A stretch of DNA of 64,000 nucleotides, taken from NCBI GenBank assembly GCA_913055635.1, contig CAJXLK010000013.1, forward strand, positions 27,817 to 91,816. The letters are read 5' to 3'. Of the stretch, positions 26,515-35,099 are shown in pieces. A program made the position numbers and the translations under genes. Each line of letters starts with the position of its first letter. Within the stretch, counting starts at the first letter, position 1. The stretch comes from an uncultured Bacteroidota bacterium (GTDB taxonomy: Bacteria; Bacteroidota; Bacteroidia; Bacteroidales; UBA12077). The notes under the pieces are model-generated. The model searched no databases, was not told the origin of the DNA, and worked only from the letters and a program-made list of their open reading frames with translations.

Positions 26515-27445
26515 TTAGGTATCAGGATTGTACAGGGCTGTACTCAGATAACGCTCACCCGTATCGCAAACGACAGCCACGATGTTTTTCCCTCGGTTGG
26601 CCTGTCTTTTCCCGATTTGTTTTGCGGCATGGACGATAGCCCCAGACGATATGCCGCTGAAAATGCCTTCATTCCGGGCCATGAAACGGGCCGTCTCCAG
26701 GGCTTGCTCGTCTTCAACGGGAAAGATCTCATCGATAACCGATGTATTGAGTATTTCCGGAACAAATCCGGCTCCAATTCCCTGTATCTTATGTTTGCCC
26801 GGCGCTCCACCTGACAAAACCGGCGAGCCGGCAGGCTCAACCCCGATTACCCGTATGTCGGGGTTCTCTTGCTTGAGTTCTTCCCCCACTCCGCTTATGG
26901 TTCCACCCGTGCCAATCCCGGCCACGAAAATGTCTACCTTCCCCTCGGTGTCATTCCAAACTTCCCGGGCAGTAGTTTTTTTATGCATCTCCACGTTGGC
27001 CTCGTTGCTGAATTGCATCGGAATATAGGCATTTTCATGAGAAGCAGCCAGTTTGTGGGCTTTTTCAATCGAACCCTTCATGCCCTCTTCAGCTGGAGTA
27101 AGTACGATTTCTGCCCCGAAGGCTTCGATCAGATTGCGCCGCTCCACTGACATGCTCTCGGGCATGGTGACAATGAGCCGGTAACCCTTGACAGCCGATG
27201 CTATGGCCAATCCAATCCCGGTATTGCCACTGGTCGGTTCAATGATTACCCCCCCCGGGTTGGACCCGCCCCTGCTTTTCGGCATCCTCGATCAAAGCAT
27301 ATCCCAGCCAATCCTTTACCGAACTGCCCGGATTGTAATATTCCAGTTTGACCAAAATGTGGGAAACCACTTCCTTGTCCAGCTTGTTCAGCCTGACCAG
27401 TGGCGTGTTCCCTATGAGTTGGGTGACATCCTCTGCAATGCGCAT
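26515..27445 (-). pseudogene. cysK: Cysteine synthase A, frameshifted
   Basis: O-acetylserine sulfhydrylase uses pyridoxal phosphate to make cysteine. The frame from the ATG at 27445 encodes MRIAEDVTQLIGNTPLVRLN and the PLP-lysine motif NPGSSVKD, then runs out at a stop after QPGGGNH. The rest, from GVIIEPTSGNTGIGLA to TGERYLSTALYNPDT, is in the next frame. The break falls in a run of eight G (minus strand, 27249-27256); seven would restore one open frame of normal length (about 309 residues). All other motifs, such as GTGGTISGVGEEL and SGISSGAI, are intact. It may be a true mutation, a phase-variable tract or a sequencing error. Confidence 0.85.
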
Positions 27446-27609
27446 AAATGAATGATGTTTTGGGTTTATAGAATATGTTGAAGCGGGTAACAGATTTAGG
27501 CCCCAATTGTTTGCCAAAGGTTCTGCCTTGTTGTTAAGACGGGGAAAACTTATGGGGCTATTGTCTGTTCCAATAACAAAATATTCATAATAAAGTGGTA
27601 TCTTGTTGG

Positions 27610-27617
27610 TATATTTG
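27610..27617 (+). promoter_or_regulatory. -7 element before the lipoprotein gene
   Basis: TATATTTG matches TAnnTTTG exactly and lies 33 nt upstream of the ATG at 27651. A -33 TTG is not evident. Confidence 0.5.
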
Positions 27618-27650
27618 TATATTAAATCTTTTGTTCAAATTCTTTTGCTC

Positions 27651-28457
27651 ATGAAAAAGTACACGTTCATATTACCGGCCATTTTCATCTTTTTGATGTT
27701 GATAAGTTGTACCAATACCCTTCACCAGGTAAGCAGTCAATATCATCGGGGTAGGGTCAAAGTGGATGGTATTTTGGGAGAATGGAGTGACCAGATGGAT
27801 TTTGAAACGGACAGCAAGCTATTCTATGGGGTGCAGCACGATTCAGAAAATCTCTACCTGGCATTGCGCACTCCGGATCCGGTTGTTCAGCGTAAAATCA
27901 TGGCATTTGGCATGACCCTTTGGTTGGATACCACTGCCGGGCGCAATCAATCGATGGGGCTTCGTTATCCGGTACCCACCAAGGAAAAACTGCCTCCACC
28001 GGAGACGGAGCAGGAGAAGGATTTGCCATTAAGGGCACGGCAGGCCAAGCCGGATGTTTCTCGGCGGTTTTTACATACCACCGACAAGCAGCATGTTGTG
28101 TTGATCCGGTTTGGGGAGGAAAAGCGTCAGCAACTTGCCTTGAGCGATTCCCTGGATATCCGCGTGGCAGTCAGTACCGATGCGAAACAGGGTGTTTCCT
28201 ATGAGGCACAAATCCCTTTTGACCGGATTTATGATGATGTATCTCCCGGGAAAAGAAGGCTCAGTATAGGCATTGTTACCGGCCATGTGAAAAACATGGA
28301 TGACCCCTCCAACAGTTTATGGGGTTCAAATGGCACCATTGGGGGTGGTGGCCGGATGGGAGGAGCCTCCGGCAGCAAAAGGCCTGCGGACAATAGGGAG
28401 ACCTTTGGTAAGCCTACTGTGCTGTGGCTGAAAGAATTGGTGTTTGAAAAACCTTAA
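27651..28457 (+). CDS. Lipoprotein with CBM9/DOMON-like sandwich
   Basis: The 268-residue protein starts at the ATG at 27651 with a lipoprotein signal (MKKYTFILPAIFIFLMLISC). The mature part includes VKVDGILGEWSDQMDF and LYLALRTPDP, the opening pattern of the carbohydrate-binding-family-9-like sandwich, and SYEAQIPFDRI near the end of that fold. A PPPETEQEKD linker interrupts it. The last 60 residues contain a glycine-rich patch (GGGGRMGGASGS). It shares its fold type with the N-terminus of the DUF5916 protein 1.5 kb away, but the two are not close copies. The ligand is unknown. It is probably exposed on the outer membrane. Confidence 0.65.
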   Translation: MKKYTFILPAIFIFLMLISCTNTLHQVSSQYHRGRVKVDGILGEWSDQMDFETDSKLFYGVQHDSENLYLALRTPDPVVQRKIMAFGMTLWLDTTAGRNQSMGLRYPVPTKEKLPPPETEQEKDLPLRARQAKPDVSRRFLHTTDKQHVVLIRFGEEKRQQLALSDSLDIRVAVSTDAKQGVSYEAQIPFDRIYDDVSPGKRRLSIGIVTGHVKNMDDPSNSLWGSNGTIGGGGRMGGASGSKRPADNRETFGKPTVLWLKELVFEKP

Positions 28458-28493
28458 TTTATTGCCTTCTTAATTAAGGCCTTTTGTTTACTC

Positions 28494-29918
28494 CTACCTG
28501 ATCATGGGTTCATCATCGAGGATTCTGGCCCTGCGGTTACAGCCAAAGACAAAGTTCAGGCCAAACCGAAGGTTGAAAGCCTGGGTATTCTCGGGCCACA
28601 GACCCGCTGAGATGATGTCGCTGACCGTGTAAACCTGAAAAGGTCCGAGTCTTAACCCAAGTCCTACCCCGAGGTTGTTGTAGGCCCGGTTCATCACCGA
28701 ATAGCTGGCCGAGAAACTAACCCCGGGAATGGGCCGGGTGTTGGCCGAAAGGGTAAAACTCTGATGAACTTCCCCGGCGAAAAAACGGGTTCTGGATACC
28801 ACTCCGAAATCGACCCGCTCGCTGAGTTGATAATTGCCTCCTATATATATATTGGGGCCCATCAGATGCAGAAATTGTTGGTCGGAATAAGCAAATTCAA
28901 TCCGGTTTTTAAGGGAATCGGCCAGTTGTCCCGCCGGGTCAAAATCACTGCTTCCGTTGCCGTTCAATTCAGAGCTGACATCCACCCCGGTAAATGAGAA
29001 CTGCCCGTTTACCGTGTAATTATGTACATAATTGCTGTAGTTGATGAAGCCCAGATCGGTAACACTGGCTGAGACTTCCAGCTCGTCGGTGATTTGATAG
29101 GCCACCCCAAAGTCAAGGGCGATGCCCGGGTTGGCGAACAGATCAGAGACCCCCGGCTTTATTCCATCGACCTGGTCAATATAGCCCATGCTGTCGGTGG
29201 TCACTTCCGCCGGTACTGACCCACGCATATCGATGTCTGAGTTTAAGGACAGGGAATCGCCCGATTGACTGGTGTAAAGCTGGAGGTTGAAGTCTTTGGA
29301 CTGTAAATTGGCAATGCCGTTGAGGTATTTCAGGCGCACCCCAAAATCAAGCTTGTCGTCTATTTGTCCGGCATAACCCAGGGAATATTCCAGGTGGTGG
29401 TTGGAGAAAAAATTAAAATTGCTCATGTCCAGGTTCTTCCCTTTCATCTTTTCATTGCCTTGCAGCAAAAAGGTGACAAAATCCTTGGGATAGCTAAACT
29501 TCAGGGAAGAGCGTTGCTTAACATGGAAGGTGAAGTAACCCGAACCGGCCCGGAACCCGAGGCCGAAAAGGTTGGTGGAAAATTCCGAGAAAATGGAGTT
29601 GGTAGGTTTAAGCTTGTTGAGGAAATTGCCCACATCGGCGTCCGGATGGAGCGGGGTGATCAGCGAGTCGCCGGTGGGCCCTTCAAATATGACATCGCTG
29701 TAGGCGAGGGTATTATTGCCGAGGTTCATGTTCACTTCCGAGAGGCCCGGAAAGGAGATGTATACATTACAGGTTGGCTGGAAAGCCGGATTCATGAAAG
29801 ACATCTGGGGGATCCGGGGCATGAAATAGGTGGTATTGGGCTCCTGGGCCCCGGAATAAAGGGCCAGTGAAGAAAACAGTAAAAGCGTCAATAGGTATTT
29901 GGCCTGCTTGGTCATCAT
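28494..29918 (-). CDS. DUF5723 family outer-membrane protein
   Basis: This 474-residue protein has a signal peptide (KYLLTLLLFSSLALYSGA) and the family opening TYFMPRIPQMSFMNPAFQPT, followed by a long series of amphipathic strands such as LEYSLGYAGQIDDKLDFGVRL. Such a pattern is typical of PorV/FadL-like beta-barrels, and DUF5723 proteins are common in Bacteroidota. It ends with the polar tail CNRRARILDDEPMIR. It is the second gene of a probable operon, 12 bp after the large lipoprotein gene. A transport or surface-anchoring role is likely, but the substrate is not known. Confidence 0.8.
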   Translation of the reverse strand: MMTKQAKYLLTLLLFSSLALYSGAQEPNTTYFMPRIPQMSFMNPAFQPTCNVYISFPGLSEVNMNLGNNTLAYSDVIFEGPTGDSLITPLHPDADVGNFLNKLKPTNSIFSEFSTNLFGLGFRAGSGYFTFHVKQRSSLKFSYPKDFVTFLLQGNEKMKGKNLDMSNFNFFSNHHLEYSLGYAGQIDDKLDFGVRLKYLNGIANLQSKDFNLQLYTSQSGDSLSLNSDIDMRGSVPAEVTTDSMGYIDQVDGIKPGVSDLFANPGIALDFGVAYQITDELEVSASVTDLGFINYSNYVHNYTVNGQFSFTGVDVSSELNGNGSSDFDPAGQLADSLKNRIEFAYSDQQFLHLMGPNIYIGGNYQLSERVDFGVVSRTRFFAGEVHQSFTLSANTRPIPGVSFSASYSVMNRAYNNLGVGLGLRLGPFQVYTVSDIISAGLWPENTQAFNLRFGLNFVFGCNRRARILDDEPMIR

Positions 29919-29930
29919 AATGGGGCTTTT

Positions 29931-32096
29931 TTACAAATCCAGTTGGGTTGAGGTTTCAGAAATACCGATGCGAAAATCGAGTGAATAATCCGTATAGAAG
30001 GTGACCCCTCCATCACCCGGGGTGGCAATGGAAGCTCTGATCACCAGTTGGTTGGTTTGATTGAATTGTTCAATATCACTGGCTGCAATGTTAAAATAGA
30101 CCGTGGTTTGGCTGGGGGCAGTCACTTTGCCCGACTGGTCAACTTTGGGGGCTTCAAGCAGGTTGACCGGTTGGTTGTTCTCATCGACGGCCTCGAGTTC
30201 AAGCAGGTCCTGGTGGGTGGTCGAATCACGGCATATCAGCTTCAGGTCAACGCTGAAGGGAAATTCGTTGGTGAATTGACCAAAGAGTTTGACCTGCTCT
30301 TCAAAATTGATCTCTTCCACATCAAAAGCAAAGGTGTCGCGGTAGGTGACCCCGGAAGTTTCAATTTTCAGGGGCAGGGCCATTTCCATCCCCATCTGAA
30401 CGGTTGGGGGGTTGGATAAAAAGTTGCGCCGGGTGGGATCGTCATTGGGGTTGATGGTTCCCTGGCCCTGGAAACTGATGTTTTCCGGAGGCAGGGAAAT
30501 GAAGTCCTCCACGGCCGAGTTGGTTTTATCGATGATGATGGTGTCATTGACCGGCTGGTCGGGGAGGGTGGGGTAGTTGAATGAGAGCAGCCCGTCGGCA
30601 CCTCCTTCATTGAGGTTTTGCGTTTGACTGCCCGATTGTGCTTCCAGATCCAGGCTGGCCTGGAAGGGAATCCCGATGTTATTGGTATAGAACAGGCGGA
30701 TGGAGGGATCGGTAAAGGTGAAATCTCCGCTGATTTTATTAAAAACACTCATGCCCGTTTCAAATTCTTCACGGGGGAAGGAGATGGTTTCCTGGCCAAA
30801 ATAACCGCTGATGTAGTCAGCATCCTGACTGCTCAGGCGGATGGTATAGTTGAAATCCACCTGGTCGCTGGCGTGGTATTCGACAAATTCCTGGGAGGCT
30901 TCCAGTTTCAGGCCATATTCGACCGGGATGGAATCGGCCCCGTTCAGGAGGGTCTGGGTGTTGTTCAGTTCGATGGATTCATCGATCTCGGAGCGGGCCG
31001 GAATATTTTGGGTCACGGTCAGGGGAGCGTCGGTATCCCGATCGATGGTTTTGGGAAGGCGGAAATGCAGTTGGGCCGATACATCGGTGCTGTTGGTGAT
31101 GGTATAGTCAATGCTGCCTCCTCGGAGGCGGATGGTATCCAAACGCCTGTCGCCGGAATAGCCGGTGCTGACTTGGGTTGTCTTGTTGTCCAGGTATTGT
31201 TCATTTTCCAGGGCCACCTCTCCGCTTTTGACCTTAAGTTTGCTGGAGGAGGCTTCCAGGCTCAGTTGCTGTTTGTCCAAATCAATGGGCACAGCCTCAC
31301 CTTCACTGCCTTTTGTGCTCAGGGCCAGTTCGCTGATGTAGAGAACCTGCCCGATCTTCCGCCCGGCCAGATTCATCGTTTGTGTTGCCTGGCCTGCCCC
31401 GGCAGGTACCTCTTTGAACTCAAAGTGTTTGAGGTGAACCGTATCCTCCACATAATCCCCTGAAGAAGCCATGATTTGACTGATCAGCTGGAATTCTGCT
31501 GTTATTTGGACCGGCAGTTCATTGGTCAGGGTCAGCTCGATGCTGCCGCTGTCAATCACGGCGTAACGGAATTGATCGATCAGATCTGCTTCATATTCAC
31601 CTGCAATGGCCATCGAATCCGATTCACTGATTTCCGGAATGGGAATAGAATTTCCGTCGGCCGATTCAATGGTATTGGCCGTAGAGGTATCAGTGGTAGC
31701 CTGGTCGACGATCTGGCCAAAAGTGACCGAAGCCTTCACCGGGCCGAATGCCGGAATGCTTATATTACCCATGGTATAGCCATCGCTGCCTGATTCATTG
31801 ATGTCAAAGAAATCATCGCCGGTGTAAGAGAGCAGGCTGTCTTCGCGGTAAACAATTTTCAGATAAGGATCGGCCCCCGACGAGTCATATTCTACATAAC
31901 TGTCTTCATTGCCAATTAAATCATCGATCGTAATGGAACCCCTGGCCAGCGGCGCAGAAAATGAAGGGGATACTTCCATGTCGGTCGATAACCGCTGAAG
32001 ATCGAACTTGTCCTCTACACACCCCAGTATCCCCGTCAGCATGAGCAGAAGCAATAAAGACAAAATGCTTTGAATTCGCGCTGTTGTGCTTTTCAT
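29931..32096 (-). CDS. Large surface lipoprotein, function unknown
   Basis: The 721-residue product has a lipoprotein signal (ILSLLLLLMLTGILGC) and VEDKFDLQRLSTDMEV, a start seen in several large Bacteroidota lipoproteins. The rest is rich in T, S, D and E, with alternating beta-strand patterns, suggesting several Ig-like or jelly-roll sandwiches. No catalytic motif is visible. It is transcribed first, with the DUF5723 barrel gene 12 bp downstream, so the pair may form a surface complex in which the lipoprotein sits on the barrel. This partnership is inferred from operon structure. Confidence 0.65.
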   Translation of the reverse strand: MKSTTARIQSILSLLLLLMLTGILGCVEDKFDLQRLSTDMEVSPSFSAPLARGSITIDDLIGNEDSYVEYDSSGADPYLKIVYREDSLLSYTGDDFFDINESGSDGYTMGNISIPAFGPVKASVTFGQIVDQATTDTSTANTIESADGNSIPIPEISESDSMAIAGEYEADLIDQFRYAVIDSGSIELTLTNELPVQITAEFQLISQIMASSGDYVEDTVHLKHFEFKEVPAGAGQATQTMNLAGRKIGQVLYISELALSTKGSEGEAVPIDLDKQQLSLEASSSKLKVKSGEVALENEQYLDNKTTQVSTGYSGDRRLDTIRLRGGSIDYTITNSTDVSAQLHFRLPKTIDRDTDAPLTVTQNIPARSEIDESIELNNTQTLLNGADSIPVEYGLKLEASQEFVEYHASDQVDFNYTIRLSSQDADYISGYFGQETISFPREEFETGMSVFNKISGDFTFTDPSIRLFYTNNIGIPFQASLDLEAQSGSQTQNLNEGGADGLLSFNYPTLPDQPVNDTIIIDKTNSAVEDFISLPPENISFQGQGTINPNDDPTRRNFLSNPPTVQMGMEMALPLKIETSGVTYRDTFAFDVEEINFEEQVKLFGQFTNEFPFSVDLKLICRDSTTHQDLLELEAVDENNQPVNLLEAPKVDQSGKVTAPSQTTVYFNIAASDIEQFNQTNQLVIRASIATPGDGGVTFYTDYSLDFRIGISETSTQLDL

Positions 32097-32202
32097 ATAA
32101 AGGCAGTTAGCTGGATTTTATCGTTACTTATTGGCCTGTTCCGTGATCATTGGATGAAAAGATTCCCTGATATGCATGTCATTGGGGATAATCTTCCTCT
32201 AC

Positions 32203-34959
32203 TTACTTGCCTATTACGTTATAGTTGGACAAAAAGTTGTATTTATTTCCTACGATCAGGTGAAAATCTTTTCCCGCTTCATCCAGGTACCCGATGCTGA
32301 ACGGGGTGCTGCCTTTTAGGGGAAAGCCTTCATAAAGCTGGCCGCTGGGATTTAGCAGGTAAATTTGATTGTCCTGCCTGGAAACCACCCCGATTTTACG
32401 GTCGTTATAAGCAAAATAAAAGTGAATCGGGCGATCGTTGATGGGGGCCTCGAAAGAATGGGAATAGAGGGTGTTGCCATCCTGTTCAATGACCTCAAGG
32501 GTATTATCATCCAGGAAAATGAAGTCCTTGTAACCATCGCTGTTGATATCCTGATAGTCAAAGTAATGGTTGGAGGAATAGTCATTGACTTTTTGGGTAT
32601 GCACCTGACCGGTAAAATTCACATAACGCACACGGCCCTGAACGTCGGTAGTAACGAGCCTTGCCGGATTGCGGGAGGTCTCGGGTTCAAGTTTGAACAG
32701 GTTGTTTTTCGAGCGGGCAAATTGTTCTTCCGGTCGCACCCTGACTTCGCCCCGCCGGTTGAGAATATATATGCGGTATTTGTCGGCAAAAGCAATATAA
32801 TCGCGGGTGTCAACCCGAAAGTGCTGGACTCTTTGGGTAACACGGGTATCCGTCTGATCAAATTCCCATCCCTGGACAATGTCTCCGTCCTTGTAAAAAT
32901 CGTAGATTTTTTTGTTGTTACCGGGGATCATAATCCGGTAATCCTTGTTGTTTTCATAGTCAAAAAGCGCCATTGGCGCGGTAGCTGGAGCAGGCAGTTC
33001 TATCGGGTATCGCTCTACATAATTCCCGTTCCGGTCGATCAGATGCATCTTGTGGCGGGTGTTGAACAACATCTGAAGGTTGCCGTTGCGGTAATAATCA
33101 ATTTGATAAATCTGCGACATGATGGGCTCATCCAGCTGCTTCTTCCATAAGATGCGCCCGACATTGTTGATCAAATAAATCTTGTTGTTCAGGTCCTGGA
33201 CAAAAATATCGTTCTCCCCGGTATGGTGATTGGTTACCAGTGCCGGCTTAAAGTCAGTGGCTGTATCCAGGTGGGTCTCCCAAACCGTTTTGGGTTCCTC
33301 CTGAATTTTGGGAATGTATTTGATAAACAGATTGTTGTAGCACATTTGGTCGCCGCCCATAAACTGATAAGCCAGGGCCTGAAATTTTCTGAAATGTTGA
33401 AAATTCTGATCAATCCCTTCCTTGAGGTCATCTCTCAGGAAATTCGCAATGAGTTGGGGCGAACGGTACATATTGGTATAAAAATGGAAGTTGGCCTGAT
33501 GGGACAGGTACTCGGAGAATTTCTTATATTGTGGGTTGTGGTTCAGGGTTTTATTCAAAATGTTTGAGTAGATGAACTCCTTGAGCATATCGGTTGAATG
33601 GGCAAAAACCACGTAATTGTCGAGGATGGTGAAGTATTCGTTTCCAAAACCTTTGAACATACTTCCAAACAACCGGCCAAACAAATGATCGATGGGAAGC
33701 CGGTAGACCGGGTATTGGGTTTGTTCGTCAATTTTGATTTGCGTTCGATGGGGTTGGTCCTGAGGGGTGGCTTTTTTGCTTAACCGGCTCAGTTGATTGC
33801 GGGCAATGCGTTGGCCCTTTGTTTTAAGCAGGATGAATGCCTTTTCTCTGGGTTGCTCAACATTGGCATGCAAGAAGGCCAGCCCCACTTCCTGATGGAA
33901 CAGCTCGTAGAATTGGCTGGCGGGATTGAATCCGTGTTTGGATTGAATGGATTCAACCCATGCCTTGTACTGATCGAGGGTTTCATGTTCGCGGTAAAGG
34001 CCATGAAGTTGGCGGCGATAATCTTTCTTGTTGCTCAGGCCCAAAGAGATAAAGGTAGAGGTGTTGGATGGCAATACGCTTGCGATCTCGAGCTCTACGG
34101 CCTCCTGGTTGGCGAATAGGTCAAGGATTTCGCTCTGTTGGGGATGATCCTTTGAGAATCCGTTCAATAGCAATGCATCTGACTTGATGTTGATGTCCAG
34201 GGCTGACCAGTGGGCAAAATCAGCCATTTCGCCGATGTAATCCCTGAATGGAGAAGCTAAAGGCAGGGCCATCAATTCCGGCAGGCGGTTAAAGTTGATG
34301 TAGAGGTTGGCGACAACATTTTTACCGGCGGTTTCCCGGATCTTCTGAAAGCCCTTTTGGGTAGTCAGGGGATTTTCAACGAATGACTGGCGGATGGCCT
34401 GCTCAACAAGTAAACTGGAAGGGCTGGCGATTAGGACACCACGGGTAGTGGCATAAGAAAGCACTTGCTTCTTCCCGTTTTCAATACTATGGAGTTGAAC
34501 TTTATTGTAGGTGCGGGTGTTCACTGTGCGCGAACCTGACCGGCCCCATCTTTCCAGGTAGCCTTCCAACTGGTTTTGGTGGCTTTTGCTTTGCAGATTG
34601 AACAGAAAGGTGAATCCAGCCCGGTTTTGTCCCTGTTTCTGGGCTGCAATGATCATCTTCTTATTGTCGAAGGCATTTTTCAGGCTTTCTTCGTGATTGA
34701 CCATACTGTCCAGGTAGGCCACCTGATGGGTCAAATCCTCAAGCGGGGCCATTTTTTCCAGCTCATCCCATATCTTGCTCTTATTGGTGAGCTGATCCAT
34801 GAATCGAACCGGATCATCTACATTGATGAAAAAGGCTGTTTCTGTCGGTAACAACCGGGTCATGTTATAATTTGGAACTTGTTGCCGGTGAAGGTATATG
34901 AAAGTGCCCAATCCCCCTAAAATCAAAAAAGCCGCAATAATTGCAATGGTTCTTTTCAT
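32203..34959 (-). CDS. Membrane-anchored protein with DUF3352-like part and C-terminal propeller
   Basis: The 918-residue protein has an N-terminal transmembrane anchor (TIAIIAAFLILGGLGTFIYL) and then a large extracytoplasmic part. Residues 30-550 resemble DUF3352-type proteins (LLPTETAFFINVDDPVRFMD). From about residue 600 the sequence has repeated beta units such as DNKIYLINNVGRILWKKQLD and NDYSSNHYFDYQDINSDGYK, similar to PQQ/VCBS-type propeller blades. NSDGYKDF looks like a calcium-binding loop. The function is unknown. It is upstream of the lipoprotein-DUF5723 pair with a 106-bp gap, so co-transcription is possible. A TATATTTG -7 element lies at 35052-35059 on its strand. Confidence 0.6.
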   Translation of the reverse strand: MKRTIAIIAAFLILGGLGTFIYLHRQQVPNYNMTRLLPTETAFFINVDDPVRFMDQLTNKSKIWDELEKMAPLEDLTHQVAYLDSMVNHEESLKNAFDNKKMIIAAQKQGQNRAGFTFLFNLQSKSHQNQLEGYLERWGRSGSRTVNTRTYNKVQLHSIENGKKQVLSYATTRGVLIASPSSLLVEQAIRQSFVENPLTTQKGFQKIRETAGKNVVANLYINFNRLPELMALPLASPFRDYIGEMADFAHWSALDINIKSDALLLNGFSKDHPQQSEILDLFANQEAVELEIASVLPSNTSTFISLGLSNKKDYRRQLHGLYREHETLDQYKAWVESIQSKHGFNPASQFYELFHQEVGLAFLHANVEQPREKAFILLKTKGQRIARNQLSRLSKKATPQDQPHRTQIKIDEQTQYPVYRLPIDHLFGRLFGSMFKGFGNEYFTILDNYVVFAHSTDMLKEFIYSNILNKTLNHNPQYKKFSEYLSHQANFHFYTNMYRSPQLIANFLRDDLKEGIDQNFQHFRKFQALAYQFMGGDQMCYNNLFIKYIPKIQEEPKTVWETHLDTATDFKPALVTNHHTGENDIFVQDLNNKIYLINNVGRILWKKQLDEPIMSQIYQIDYYRNGNLQMLFNTRHKMHLIDRNGNYVERYPIELPAPATAPMALFDYENNKDYRIMIPGNNKKIYDFYKDGDIVQGWEFDQTDTRVTQRVQHFRVDTRDYIAFADKYRIYILNRRGEVRVRPEEQFARSKNNLFKLEPETSRNPARLVTTDVQGRVRYVNFTGQVHTQKVNDYSSNHYFDYQDINSDGYKDFIFLDDNTLEVIEQDGNTLYSHSFEAPINDRPIHFYFAYNDRKIGVVSRQDNQIYLLNPSGQLYEGFPLKGSTPFSIGYLDEAGKDFHLIVGNKYNFLSNYNVIGK

Positions 34960-35051
34960 CTTTGTTCAATGATTTGGTTTGAATAAAAACGGGTCCCGAT
35001 TAATCCCTGGGGTAAGATGTGCATCTAATCTTCCATTGGGATTTTCCCTCA

Positions 35052-35059
35052 CAAATATA
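35052..35059 (-). promoter_or_regulatory. -7 element before the 918-residue protein gene
   Basis: On the minus strand the bases read TATATTTG, an exact TAnnTTTG match 92 nt before the start codon at 34959. No matching -33 element was found. Confidence 0.4.
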
Positions 35060-35099
35060 ATGAGATCCGTTCTTGAATCAGCGAAAAACCACGAAAGAT

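Noticed and set aside
26269..26814. 181-codon plus-strand frame over the cysK-cysE end
   Set aside because: It is the antisense of two recognisable minus-strand genes and has no family signal of its own.
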